Assembly: GCA_016720585.1 (NCBI GenBank)
Contig: JADKKH010000008.1
Location: forward strand, 186,001 to 250,000
Origin: Chitinophagaceae bacterium
GTDB taxonomy: Bacteria; Bacteroidota; Bacteroidia; Chitinophagales; Chitinophagaceae
Direction: 5' to 3'
DNA: 64,000 nt
Position 1 is the stretch's first letter. The number at the start of each line of letters is the position of its first letter. The notes below the pieces were generated by a model, which was given only the letters and a program-made list of their open reading frames with translations, had not been told where the DNA came from and did no database searches. Both the position numbers and the translations under genes were made by a program. Below are positions 8,636 to 19,515 of this stretch, piece by piece.

Positions 8636-10904
8636 ATGGGAATATCAACAGCAAAGAAACCGGCAAAGCCGGCCGGAGGAAAAACCGTAAAGACAGGAAA
8701 CGTCTTCCACAAAAAAAGATTCGACCTGCATAAAGCCTTACAGGAGTATTTTGGGTTTGATAAATTTATAGGTACCCAGGAAAAAGCAATTGAATCATTA
8801 ATGGCCGGTCATGACACCTTCGTGATCATGCCAACCGGTGGGGCAAAAGCCTCTGTTACCAACTGCCAGCAATGGCAAGCGAGGGAGTCGCCCTCATCGT
8901 TTCTCCCCTGATTGCATTAATGAAAAACCAGGTGGATCTTGTCCGCGGGTACAGCAGCAACGACGAAGTGGCACACTTTCTTAATTCCACCCTGAATAAA
9001 AAAGAAATAAAGGAAGTGCACGATGATTTGCTTTCAGGCAAAACCAAAATGCTTTATGTGGCCCCGGAAACAATGACCAAGCAGGAAAACCTGGAATTCT
9101 TTTCTGACTTAAAAATTTCCTTTTTGCTGTAGACGAAGCACACTGTATCTCTGAGTGGGGACATGATTTCCGTCCCGAATACCGCCGTCTGCGGGAAATG
9201 ATGATCCAGATAAATCCCGATGCGCCGGTGATTGCTTTGACAGCAACGGCAACGCCAAAGGTTCAAAGTGATATTATAAAAAATCTGGATTTACGGGAGC
9301 CGAATATTTTTATTTCCTCTTTCAACAGGGCCAATCTTTATTATGAGGTATTACCTAAAATAAAAAAGACCCAGACCGACGAGAATATTGTTCGCTTTAT
9401 CAAAAGCATGAAGACCAAAAGCGGAATTATCTATACACTTAACCGGAAAACAACAGAAGAGCTGGCCGATATTTTAAATGCCAACGGCATCAAAGCGGTG
9501 GCCTATCATGCCGGTCTTGACAGCAAGCTCCGCTCCGAAAGACAGGACCAGTTTTTGGGAGAGGATGTCCAGGTAATCTGCGCCACCATTGCGTTTGGGA
9601 TGGGTATTGATAAACCGGATATCCGATTTGTAATACATTATAATATTCCTAAATCAATAGAAAATTATTACCAGGAAACCGGCCGCGCAGGTCGTGACGG
9701 CATGGAGGGAAAGTGTGTTCTTTATTATTCGCATAAGGATGTGAGTAAACTCGAACACCTGATGCGGGATAAACCCCTGAGTGAAAGAGAGGTGGGCGCA
9801 CAGTTAATTAATGAAACCGTTGCGTTTGCAGAAACCGGTGTTTGCCGCCGTAAAATATTGATGAGTTATTTCGGGGAAGAGTATGAAAAAGAAAATTGCG
9901 GGCAGTGTGATAATTGTAAGCACCCGAAAGAAAGGGTAGAAGCAAAAGAGGAAGTGGTCATCGCTTTAAAAGCTATTAAAGCGCTGGATGAAAGGTTTGC
10001 AACAGATTATGTGGTGCAGATCATCAGCGGAAGACTGACACCTAAGATCCAGATGTTTCGTCACGATTCGCTGGATGCTTTTGCCAGCGGAAACGAAAAA
10101 GATAACCACTTCTGGAACTCATTGCTGCGGCAATTAATATTAGAGGGGTTGCTGACAAAAGATATTGAAGAGTACGGCGTGCTGAAGTTTACCAAAAAGG
10201 CAGAAGCATTTTTGAAGAAGCCAAAATCTTTCCAGATCGTTCTTAATAAGTTATATGATAATGCGGATGCTGATGATGAAGAAAAAACAGAAACAACCGG
10301 TGGTGTGGCGCTCGATGAAAACCTGCTGGCCATGTTAATGGATCTGAGACAGAAAGAAGCAAAGAAAAAAACGCTGCCACCCTTTGTAATATTTCTTGAA
10401 TCATCATTACAGGATATGGCGACCTTCTATCCGATAACGCTGGAGGGATTGGAAAAATGCCAGGGCGTGAGCAAAGGGAAGGCGATCAAGTATGGTAAAC
10501 CGTTTGTTGAATTGATTCAACGATATGTAGAAGAAAACGATATCGAGCGGCCCGATGATTTTGTGATGAAGAGTGTGGTGAATAAGAGCGGCAGCAAGGT
10601 TTATATCATTCAGAATACGGATAAAAAAGTTTCTCTTGAAACGATAGCGAAAAACAAGGGCTGGAGAATGGATGAGATGCTGGAAGAAATGGAAACCATT
10701 GCAGCCAGCGGTACCAAGCTGAATCTTACTTATGCTATCGACGAAATGCTGGATGAGGACGATCAGGATGAGATCATTGAATATTTCAAGAGTTGCGAAA
10801 CATCCTCCTTACAGGTGGCCCAGGAAGAGTTGTCAGAATATAATTTTAACTGGGAACAGCTGAAAATCATGCGGATAAAGTTTTTAAGCGAATACGGGAT
10901 GTAG
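8636..10904 (+). CDS. recQ: ATP-dependent DNA helicase RecQ, two frameshifts
   Basis: The full protein is about 756 residues but is read in three pieces. The helicase core contains PTGGGKSLCYQLPAM (Walker A), restored by one extra G at about 8847 where four G stand for five. It continues SPLIALMKNQVDLV and SFFAVDEAHCISEWG (DEAH box), restored by one extra T at about 9123. After 9198 the frame is open: IALTATATPKV, NRKTTEELADIL, FGMGIDKPDIRFVIHY and YYQETGRAGRDG. Then come a zinc-binding RecQ-CT (CRRKILMSYFGE, CGQCDNC), a winged-helix region, an HRDC domain (YPITLEGLEKCQGVSKGKAIKYG) and an acidic helical C-terminal domain. RecQ unwinds DNA 3'-5' in recombination and fork repair. Both breaks sit in homopolymers, so a functional gene is likely. 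Confidence 0.9.
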
Positions 10905-11039
10905 GGCCCGATCCACCCATGCGGAGAGAATCAAACTTTCGGTTCTAAGATTTCCTTTTTCAGGCGGATAGCCTTATTTTTGCGCTCCGCCAAAAGGCGG
11001 AAAAAGTGCGGTGCGGCTTATCAGTGTAGCTAATGCAAT

Positions 11040-11112
11040 GGTGCGGTAGCTCAGTTGGTAGAGCAAAGGACTGAAAATCCTTGTGTCGGCGGTTCAATCC
11101 CGCCCCACACCA
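11040..11112 (+). tRNA. tRNA-Phe (anticodon GAA)
   Basis: A complete cloverleaf can be folded: acceptor GGTGCGG with CCACACC, D arm in TAGCTCAGTTGGTAGAGC, anticodon stem AAGGA/TCCTT around loop CTGAAAA (anticodon GAA), and T arm GGCGG-TTCAATC-CCGCC. The discriminator is A and CCA is not encoded. The fifth acceptor pair is a C-A mismatch, which is unusual and may be a base error. A hairpin terminator follows 11 bases downstream. Confidence 0.92.
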
Positions 11113-11123
11113 CGTCAAAACGA

Positions 11124-11150
11124 TAAAACCCCCTCTCGCAGGGGGTTTTA
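11124..11150 (+). terminator. Rho-independent terminator of the tRNA-Phe gene
   Basis: TAAAACCCCC, a seven-base loop TCTCGCA and GGGGGTTTTA form a perfect ten-base-pair stem directly after the tRNA, ending in a T run. Confidence 0.85.
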
Positions 11151-11227
11151 TAATTTAGTGAACAATACCGTGCCCTGGATTCATTTTTTATTATTTTTCA
11201 GATCAAATCATCGTTTAAAATTTAAAC

Positions 11228-11261
11228 AAAAAAAACTCCGGCGAGAAGCCAGAGTTTTTTT
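11228..11261. terminator. Bidirectional terminator hairpin
   Basis: A stem of A-rich sequence, CTC and GGC pairs with GCC, GAG and a T run around loop GAGAA, with one C/A mismatch. It lies just past the stop of the minus-strand metalloprotease (11279) and has T runs on both strands, so it probably ends that transcript and backs up the tRNA terminator. Confidence 0.7.
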
Positions 11262-11278
11262 AAAAACAGGTTATTTTT

Positions 11279-12064
11279 TTAATATATATAATTTAATGCC
11301 GTTTTATCATTAGCGTTGAAAGGCCGGTTAGTGGTAGCGCTCAGGCAAGCCAGCATCCAGCTTGCTGCATCGGGACCTGACGGTGTTCCGGGAATCAATA
11401 TGGCGCCTACAGTAGAAGCTCCTTCATTTGAAGGAGAACCACCACAGCTATAGCTTCTGTCCATATAATCAGTATGACGCATGCCGATGCAATGACCAAC
11501 TTCATGGGCAATAACCGTTGTCACAAAATTGAGGCTGTAATTCTGATAAGTCTTATTGAATTTAACTTCATTGTAGGGATTGCCTCCGGAGGGAAACCAG
11601 CAGATGCGATATACCCCCCCATTAACTATTCTGATATTTATGTTTCCGCCACTGGCAACTCTTGTCATGGTGATCTGGAGGTTTTCTGCATTATAACGGG
11701 CAATAGCTGCATTAATTCCGTTAGAAACATTTGCATTTACATTACCACTGCTGCTGATGGTTATGTTCCTTGGCAAACCCGTTACAAGATTTGTGGTACG
11801 GTACTGTTCGTTGCCGGCTATGCGGAGCAGGTTACCGCCTGGAGCTGAATTCAGGAATTCTTCAGTCAGGATAATATCTCCTTCTACCAGGTATCCTTCT
11901 TCTGTTTTCTGAACAGTAGAAATGCCAAATCCATGACTTTGAATTTTTGCCAGCGTTGCATCAGAAATTTCTTCCTGTGCAGTTTCTTTCACTGATTTTG
12001 TGCAGGACGTGAGCATAAGTCCAGTCATAAGAGAGAGCATTAAAAAACGGGTTACTTGTTTCAT
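11279..12064 (-). CDS. M57-type HEIGH-zincin metalloprotease lipoprotein
   Basis: The 261-residue protein begins MKQVTRFLMLSLMTGLML followed by TSC, a lipoprotein signal with the modified cysteine at about residue 21. The C-terminal half has TVIAHEVGHCIGMRHTDY: HExGHxxGxxHTD, the metzincin-like zinc site with its three histidines and catalytic glutamate as seen in peptidase M57. The residues between (NVSNGINAAIARYNAENLQI) form the conserved fold upstream of the site. It should be a periplasmic or outer-membrane-anchored protease; its target is unknown. It is divergent from the large S8 protease, about 210 bases away. The stop is followed by a terminator hairpin. Confidence 0.88.
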   Translation of the reverse strand: MKQVTRFLMLSLMTGLMLTSCTKSVKETAQEEISDATLAKIQSHGFGISTVQKTEEGYLVEGDIILTEEFLNSAPGGNLLRIAGNEQYRTTNLVTGLPRNITISSSGNVNANVSNGINAAIARYNAENLQITMTRVASGGNINIRIVNGGVYRICWFPSGGNPYNEVKFNKTYQNYSLNFVTTVIAHEVGHCIGMRHTDYMDRSYSCGGSPSNEGASTVGAILIPGTPSGPDAASWMLACLSATTNRPFNANDKTALNYIY

Positions 12065-12272
12065 TTGATGTGTTTTTGGAGGGTTAAATATTTATGGTAA
12101 AATTTGAAGAACAAAAGATATATTATTTTTTGAGATTTAAAATAAAAAGAACAACAATTTTTCGGGCAAGGGCATCCCCCTTATTATTTTCACTGGTATT
12201 TATACGATTTCGTAGACTGATAAGAAGAACTCCTGCCTTTATTTCAATATTTTTGAGAGATAATCACTTCAA

Positions 12273-14926
12273 GTGAAAATGCTGTATTTCCTTTTAAATC
12301 AATGGCGATTACGTACACTGTTCTGTATCCTGTCTGTCCTTCTTTTTATTTCTCCAGAAGGCTATGGGCAACAACCTCTTGAAAAAAATCAGGCAAAATA
12401 TGCTCCGGGAGTAATAGAACTCTTATTAAAATCCCCGTCTGATAAAAAGACATCTTTGATGGTGATGACCAGCGATACGAAACCTTTTCTTGATTCATTG
12501 ATGGCCCTGAAAGAGATTAGGGTTGTTTCTCTTTATGAACCCACAAATACTTTTATTATTTACACTCCAGTAAAATATATCAGCCGGATAGCATCATGGC
12601 ATCCTGTATTATTTATTGATAAAATACGTGCTGCTAAACCGGAACTATTTACCGGTACGATTGAAAACCAAACCAATGTGGTTAACAGGATGCAGGCTGC
12701 TTTTCCCGCTTACAATGGTGATAATATAACGATCGGCATAAAAGAAAATACGTTCGACACCGCCGATATTGATTTTAAAGGCAGGGTTCTTATCAATCCG
12801 GCAGCCACTCCCGGAGCCAATAGCCATGCTTCCATCATGGGAACCATTGCTGCAGGGGGCGGCAACACCTGGTATGCTGCAAAAGCAGCTGCCTGGGGGA
12901 GTAAAATTATTTCTTCTTCTTTTTCAAATCTATTACCTGATGCATCAGGTTTTTTTCAGCAATATGGGGTTACTGTACAAAACCATTCTTATGGTACAGG
13001 CATAGAAAATTATTATGGCCCCGAAGCAGTGGCTTATGACCTGCAGGTTGCAAATAATCCATCCCAGTTGCATGTATTTTCCTCCGGTAATTCGGGTCAA
13101 TCAGCATCCACTTCGGGCACCTATACTGGTATCAGCGGTTTTGCCAATCTTACCGGTCAATATAAAATGGCCAAAAATATTCTGACAGTTGGCGCCACCG
13201 ATTCTTTTTATGTGGTTCCGTCAATCAGTTCAAAAGGTCCGGCTTTCGATGGCCGGGTGAAACCTGAATTGGTGGCTCAGGGAGAAGACGGAAGTTCCGG
13301 GGCGGCCGCTATTGTAAGCGGCATCGCCGCATCTCTTCAGCAGGCTTTTAAAATAAATAATGGCGGCAACCTTCCGTCTTCGGCCTTAATAAAAGCACTA
13401 CTCATCAACAGTGCCAATGATGCCGGCCCCGCTAAAGTTGATTTTCAATCCGGATATGGCTCTGTAAATGGTTACAAAGCCATGCAGACTTTATTGAGTG
13501 GCAATTTTATTTCCGGCTCTGTATCGCCAGCACAGGAACTAACGTATAATTTAAATGTACCAGCTAATACAAAAGAATTAAAAATAACACTGGCCTGGAT
13601 CGATCCGCCGGCAATAGTAAATGCGCCAAAGGCGTTGGTTAATGATGTTGACCTTGAATTATTTTACCTACTTACTTCACAAACATGGCAGCCCTGGGTG
13701 CTCAGTAATTTTCCACACCGGGACTCTTTATTATTACCCGCCGTAAGAAAAAGAGATGGATTAAATACCGTGGAGCAAATAACTCTTGACAATCCATCTT
13801 CAGGTAGTTATGTTATCAAAGTAAGAGGATTTGCAATCACCACCGCATCACAAACATTTCATATTGCCTGGCAGCCGGATGCGGCCAACAATTTTGAATG
13901 GAATTATCCCCGGCAAAGTGACCCGGTGCTGGCCGGTGAACAAAATGTATTGCGCTGGCAATCCACTTTAACTGCCACAAATGGATCGTTACAATATAGT
14001 ACAGACAATGGAAACAGCTGGCAGGTCATCAATGCTGCCGCAGATCTGTCCAAAGGGTTTTATAAATGGATGGCTCCGGATATTTATTCCAAAACATTAA
14101 TTAAAGTTACCGCCGGAGAAATGATTATACAACAGATACGGTCGTTATCTCAAAGCGTTTAACGCTGTTAACGGGCTTTAACTGTCCCGATTCATTTATG
14201 CTCCTTTGGCCACGGGTGCCGGCAGCTTCAAAATACAACCTGTACAAACTCGGTACTAAATACATGGAAGCCTTGCAAACGATAACGGATACATCAATAG
14301 TGTTGCAAAAAAACAGCAACAACTCTTTGCATTATGCCGTGGCACCAGTTATCGGCGGCAGAGAAGGAGTGAAAAGTTTTGGCACCAACTATACTACACA
14401 AGGGGTGCTGTGTTATTTTAAATCATGGTATGCAGACAAAATAAATAATACCGGGCGGCTGAACCTGGAGCTGGGCTCTTTATATAACATCAATAAAATA
14501 ATAGTGCAGAGGATAACTGGCAAAGATACTTTCACACTGCAAACAATTAATAGCCCTGTTTCATTATCTTATATTTTTACTGATCCCGGATTGATCACTG
14601 GTTTAAATCAATACCGGGTCTGTCTGAAAACTGTAAACGGCGCAGAAATCTGCTCAGAAATCGCCAGTTTGTATTTTGCCGAAGAAAACCGGCTCTTTAT
14701 ATATCCCAACCCGGTGCGGCAGACTGAATCATTTACGGTCATAACCAACGAACAACAGTCAGGGGAATTGCAGATCATTGATGTAAATGGCCGGATAGTT
14801 CAACGAATTCTTATTGGAGGAGGAGCGATACAACTGTTTGCCCTTCGCTTGCCTGGAGGACTTTACCTGTTGCGCCTGGCCGGCAATAATCAAAAAATAA
14901 AAACCGGGCGCCTGGTTGTTTATTAA
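12273..14926 (+). CDS. Secreted S8 subtilisin-family protease with C-terminal sorting domain, one frameshift
   Basis: The N-terminus (RLRTLFCILSVLLFISPEGYG) is a signal peptide. A subtilisin-like domain follows: GIKENTFDTADIDF holds the likely Asp, SHASIMGTIAAGG the His, and GEDGSSGAAAIVSGIAASL the Ser. A beta-sandwich region follows. The first frame stops at 14162, but reading one extra A at about 14120 (AAAA for AAA) gives ENDYTTDTVVISKRLTLLTG and continues without break to 14926, about 885 residues. The end (RLFIYPNPVRQTESFTVIT.. GLYLLRLAGNNQKIKTGRLVVY) is a type IX secretion-like sorting domain: YPNP, then a terminal KxxRLVV-like strand. The enzyme is therefore probably exported through the outer membrane to the surface or medium. 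Confidence 0.85.
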
Positions 14927-15117
14927 TAAAAAATAAACATGTTTTACCCATAACCTTTATCTGCTCTTATTAACAAATTCGTACGTATTATAATGTAAAG
15001 CATGATATTAAGGTAAGTGTTCCATTCTCCGAACTACGCAAAAGGGGCCGGAAATATAAAAACTCTTTAGCCGGGTAATCAGCGATGATAGCTGCTATTA
15101 ATATTTATATGTAAAAA

Positions 15118-15146
15118 AAAATCCGGAATCAATGACTCCGGATTTT
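15118..15146. terminator. Hairpin terminator between convergent genes
   Basis: AAAATCCGGA and TCCGGATTTT form a perfect ten-base-pair stem with a nine-base loop, and A and T runs flank both sides. It serves the minus-strand secreted gene ending at 15169 and possibly the S8 protease transcript from the other side. Confidence 0.75.
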
Positions 15147-15168
15147 AAAAATTTCCATTTTCATAATC

Positions 15169-15947
15169 TTATTGTGAGCTAAGGTCTTTGCGCAATATCA
15201 TAAGAAACGATTCCCGGCTTTCTATATTCGCATTGTCATCCAATAATTTTGACCGGGCGTCCCACGCTTCCTGGCCGTAGTCTTTTATATAAGTATCCTT
15301 GAATAGCGTTGGCGCCGGCGGATTAGGATTGCGTGGAAAATAGTTACCATCAAGTTCTTTAAAACCGTCTTTTAAATTCCGGACCGACACGATAACTGAT
15401 TTAGTTCCCTGCAATATCTGAACATAAGTATTATTACTAAACCTGAAAGTCGGATTGGCATTCATTTTTAGCATTTAGCAGGGCTCCTCTTCTCAACTCC
15501 CTAATGGTACCCTGCTGTGTTCCCATTTTTAAATGCGTAACTGTTACCTGGAATTTCTCTGCAGCAACACTTCCGTTCATGCTGGCTGTATCATCATGCC
15601 TGTAAGTGGCGTTCGTACTTCCATTTTCCAGATACGGTGAAAAATTTTTTTCCAGATCCAACCCATGTTCCTTTGCGCGGGGTTTTTCAACATCCATATC
15701 CGCGTAACTGATCGGGCCTTCTACAATATGATATTCTCCGCTATGTGAACCGCTTACCACTTCATACACCGTCCTTTTGTCTTCTGTTTTGTGATACATG
15801 GCCAGGTGTGCTTTCCAGTGGGTTTCAAAAGCTGACTTCATTCCAGATTTTGGTTTAACTACATTAACCGTGTAAAGGGTTTTGCCCTGGCTGTTTGCGA
15901 AGAAAGCGGCTGCAATTAACAGCCACAGGAAAAGTGTTTTTTTTCAT
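15169..15947 (-). CDS. Secreted protein of unknown function, two frameshifts
   Basis: An ATG at 15945-15947 followed by one A fewer in the run gives MKKTLFLWLLIAAAFFANSQG, a clear signal peptide, leading into GKTLYTVNVVKPKSG and the long frame MKSAFETHWKAHLAMYHKTED. A second one-base excess in an A run at about 15470 separates GALLNAK from MNANPTFRFSNNTY, which runs to 15169. The combined product is about 258 residues. I do not recognise a domain. The segment SHSGEYHIVEGPISYADMD resembles small stress-responsive beta folds, but this is only an impression. Its first ~55 bases are duplicated beside psuG (copy B). It is probably periplasmic. Confidence 0.6.
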
Positions 15948-16386
15948 TAGTTTTTGTTTTGGTGATTAATAAATACCCGAACAGGATTTGCCTGTTGCGG
16001 AAATAAAAAAGGGATTCACGTGGTAAAGAAAAGAAGGAATTTAGAGGGGGGACTGAATTACGAACTTAACGTTAATAAATCAAAACACAAAATAATTTCA
16101 GCGAAAGATAATTGGCATGGCTTAAAATCAATGATGTTGTTATTGATCTTAGTGTGTAAAGAAATTTTTATTTTTCAATTTATTTCAACATACAGCACCG
16201 CTAACCCTGCTCCCACCGTTGCATTGTGTTTTATCAAAGCAATATTGGCTTCCAGGCCTTCTCCCTTCGTCTGTTCAGCAATATATTGTAATAAGAATGG
16301 AGTAATATTTTTACCCGTTATCCTTTTCTCATTTGCAGCCACTAGTGCCTGTTGAATATATTCTTCCATTTTATCAGCAGCAATTA
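15890..16386. repeat. Direct duplication, copy A
   Basis: About 497 bases here match 20994-21490 at roughly 85-90 percent by eye in the same orientation. The unit holds the signal-peptide start of a secreted gene, its upstream region (landmarks CAACAGGATTTGCCTGTTG-like and GGGATTCACGTGGTAAAGAA) and the 3' end of psuG. In copy A the secreted gene is complete and psuG is only a tail. Confidence 0.8.
16175..16369 (-). pseudogene. 3' remnant of a pseudouridine-5'-phosphate glycosidase gene (duplication copy A)
   Basis: The 64-residue frame (MEEYIQQALVAANEKRITGK.. FLLQYIAEQTKGEGLEANIA.. GAGLAVLYVEIN) aligns with the last 64 residues of the full psuG at 21281-22194 and ends at the same stop. The remaining two thirds of the gene are absent; at 16386 the match stops abruptly. 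It has no catalytic region and must be non-functional as a glycosidase. Confidence 0.8.
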
Positions 16387-16398
16387 TTTTATCGTTAG

Positions 16399-16614
16399 GA
16401 TAATGCTACCCTTGCAACATTGGGTGTACCTGCACATACGATCCTCACTTCCAAGATGGACAGCGAACCCAATTATCATAAAGTAAGCGATGAAGTGGCA
16501 ACACCTGACCTGGATAATATGACCAGAATTATCCGGGCTTTTGCACTTAGCTCAAAATCGATTATTGCCGGGAAAGAAACAGCGGCAAGGGTGAAAGTAG
16601 AAGCGTTGCTGTAA
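16399..16614 (+). pseudogene. C-terminal remnant of an M28-family peptidase gene
   Basis: The frame NATLATLGVPAHTILTSKMD, then EPNYHKVSDEVATPDLDNMT, matches the end of M28 aminopeptidases, where PAHT and the YHxxxD histidine are conserved. Nothing of the rest of the gene is present, and an in-frame stop lies at 16396. It begins just past the duplication edge, so the rearrangement probably truncated it. No start codon of quality is present. Confidence 0.65.
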
Positions 16615-16648
16615 TGCTCCGGGTACACACCCCGTTTTGCTGAAGATG

Positions 16649-18404
16649 TTACCGTCTTGTCATCGGGTCTTCATTATTACTCATCCGCAATACAGCCGGG
16701 CTTTGATTGCTTTTATCATACTCTGTTCCCATAAAAGCAATTTTTATTTTTCTTCCGTCAGTATAGTTAAAAGTGATGGTATAATCTTTCACTTGATATG
16801 TGCCGGAGCCTGGTAACATACCTGGGTTGATGCAATCATTATATTCATGATACAATACCCTGATCGCCCCATTGTCACTAAACCTTCCATCGGATGAAAA
16901 TGTGATGGAAGGAATTTTCCCCATACGCTTCGGTCATTACATAAGTGCCGTCAAATTTTACGCCATCAACCGAAGGCAACTGATAAAACCGGTGATCTGT
17001 TTGATTCGCAGTAATAATTAGCTTGTCGCTCTCCATCCGAAGTGGGATATCGCCGTATGGCATTTTCAAAATACCTTTTCCATTGCTGAAAGAATAAGTT
17101 CCCCAATCTCTTCGGTATAATTCAGCCCGTACTCTTGTATCTACATCATCTAACCCTTCAGCCGGAAACTTTGGGCCAAAATAGGCTTGCCCGTTCGATA
17201 AAAATATAGGGGAAAAAACTTTGTATCCGGCACCAAGGGGCTGCCCAACAGAGGGTGAACCAACAGACAGTGAAATACCCTGCCATACACCTGTGATGCC
17301 GCTGCCATTTGTTGTGCCGGGTTTTAAAGAAGCTTCATCGCCATCAGTAAAATGAATGGAGAATAAAAGGTTATCAATCGCGGTTCTGTATTGCTGCCTT
17401 TCATCAGCATAATATGCTGACATGTTGCAACTCCTGTTTATTTTCCTTGACTTTAATACTGCCACTCGTTCAAACCGGTTGTTTATTTTAATAACAAACA
17501 GATCGAGCCCGAATTCCGCAGGATAATCGCCGTTTCCAATATGCAGGCCGCCGCTGCAGCGAATATAATCCCAACCTCTGAAAGATTTTTTTGGAGGTAT
17601 TGCTGAATAGTTTCCACCGTTCACATCATGCATTTTGGTTCCATTGTACATGGCCGCCGCTTCATCAAAACTTTGCTGAAGGGTTTGTTCTAAAGTGCCG
17701 GAAGCATTCAAGGGTTGCATAATCTGCATGGCCAAATGTTCGTCGGCTGGTAAATCCAATGGTTTAAATACAACGCCATCGCTGAATATTTGATGGCTCC
17801 ATCCTTGTGGGGCAGTGTAATTCAGTAAGCCAAATTTTCCTGTGGTGCCGTTTGCTGCTGATGTTTTATCTGCTGATGGCTGCGTATGGTTATGCACTGT
17901 TGCAGCCTTTGTTTTATCTAAATCCATCGTTGTAAATAATGCATCTATCTGCCCAATAAATGATTCATCATTCAGCGATGTTCTGAAACTCATTGTTTTT
18001 CCAAAGCCACTTGCTACAGTCAACATAACATATAATTCTGCTCCATCTAATTTTATGGGTGCTGCGGCTGTTACCACTTCCCATCCTTCGGCTGTTGTTT
18101 GCAATTCTGTTTTTGGGTTTGCTTCTGCTTTGTAAGGAGTTGCCACCAACGCATTCCATTCTCTTTCAAAATCTTTTTCGGCATCACCGGTACTGGCTGT
18201 GCTGGCAAACATCGCAATAACACAAAAACCTCCCGTGGACTTATTTACATTCATATAGTTTACAACTCCGGGTTTGGTTTCTTTCTTAAAATCTTTGGGC
18301 GGCGTAAAGGTTGCAATGTCAAAGGTTTCTGTTTGAGAAAATAGCTGCATTGAAAACAGAAGACAGCAAATAAATTGTATGTAATACCTAATTGACTTCT
18401 TCAT
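16649..18404 (-). CDS. Secreted protein of unknown function, one frameshift near the C-terminus
   Basis: The ATG at 18404 opens MKKSIRYYIQFICCLLFSMQ with a signal peptide cut around LFSQTET. A domain with TFTPPKDFKKETKPG follows, then a repeat of similar type (FGLLNYTAPQGWSHQIFSDG), and a C-terminal part beginning ITGVWQGISLSV that looks like a beta-barrel, lipocalin-like module. The frame ends early at 16878. With one extra base in the G/A run at about 16915 it continues GKIPSITFSSDGRFSDNG and stops at 16649, about 585 residues. It has no recognised catalytic motif. It follows the NHL-repeat gene directly, and in the present sequence the two read through in one frame (see NHL entry). Confidence 0.6.
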
Positions 18405-19484
18405 ATTGACTAGTTTTAGGATTCCATTCATGTTTGCAAAGGTAGTTACTATCCCATCAGCAGAAAGCTTACGGATATAACTATTATTGGAATTGCTGCG
18501 GTCAATGATAAACAGATTACCATTGCTGTCAAAAGCAATACCATTCGGTGCATCAAAACGGGCCGTCAATGCTTTGCCATCAGCATACCCTGGCTCTGCA
18601 GCTCCAGCCGGATTACCGCTGAAATTTAATTTACCCATGCCTGCTACTGTCGTCACTTTATTATTGGCAATCTTAATAATGCGGTGCAGCCTTGAATCGG
18701 AAATATAAATATCTCCGTTTGGGGCAATAGCGATACCGCTGGGAGCTGTAAGCACAGCTGTTGCAACAGTGCCTTCTTTGTAGACAGAATTCAAAACAGT
18801 TTTGTCGCACTGGCCTGTAACGGTTGTAATAGCCCCTACCGGAGTAATTTTTCTGATGCAGTGGCTTGCATTGCAACAAACAAATAGGTTTCCAAACGAA
18901 TCACAGACCATACCTCTCGGGTATCTGATGACTAAATTGTTTGTGCCATCTCTTATCGTGGTAACATAACCATCAGCGCTTACTTTGCGGATATAATATT
19001 CTCCCGTGTTGGCGCCTGCCTGTGCATAATCAGAAACGTAAATATTTCCTTTGCTGTCTATCGCAATGTTTTCTGTGTTCCAGAATGCGGCGGTTTGCCA
19101 GTTGCCGTCTTTTATACCGGCATTTCTTGTTCCTGCAATGGTGGTGACAACTGCATCTGGTGTTATCTTTCTGATGCAGGAGCCGTCGGCAACATATAAA
19201 TTATCTGCTGCATCAATGGCGATTCCTGCTGCATCATTAAATCCGGCCTGATTTGCTTTTCCATCCTTACCATTGCGGCCACCACCAGCAAAGAGTTCTG
19301 CTTTTCCCTGCGGTGTGACTTTAATTATCTTATTATTCTTTCCTGTTACAAAGAGGTTGCCTTTACTGTCTGCAACAATGCCGAAAGAAGCATTGAAAGC
19401 ACCGGTTAATTTAACGGTTTGTGCATGTACAAGCGGGAAATGCAGCAATAATAGGATAAGGCCTGATGTGAATTTCTTTTTCAT
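18405..19484 (-). CDS. Secreted NHL-repeat beta-propeller protein
   Basis: The start MKKKFTSGLILLLLHFPLVH followed by AQ is a signal peptide. About six NHL repeats follow, each with the pattern G(I/M)AxDSxGNLYVxD..IRKIxxxGxVTTxAG; examples are GIAIDAADNLYVADG, NIAIDSKGNIYVSDY, GIAIAPNGDIYISDS and GIAFDSNGNLFIID. Six blades make a full propeller used for protein or ligand binding outside the cytoplasm. The frame has no stop here and runs into the next gene at 18404, which has its own signal peptide. A one-base shift would give TAA at 18416-18418 and an 11-base gap. I therefore annotate two genes and regard the fusion as an error or a recent event. Confidence 0.72.
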
Positions 19485-19515
19485 ATATCCTTTATTTGTC
19501 AGAATAAGGTTGCCT

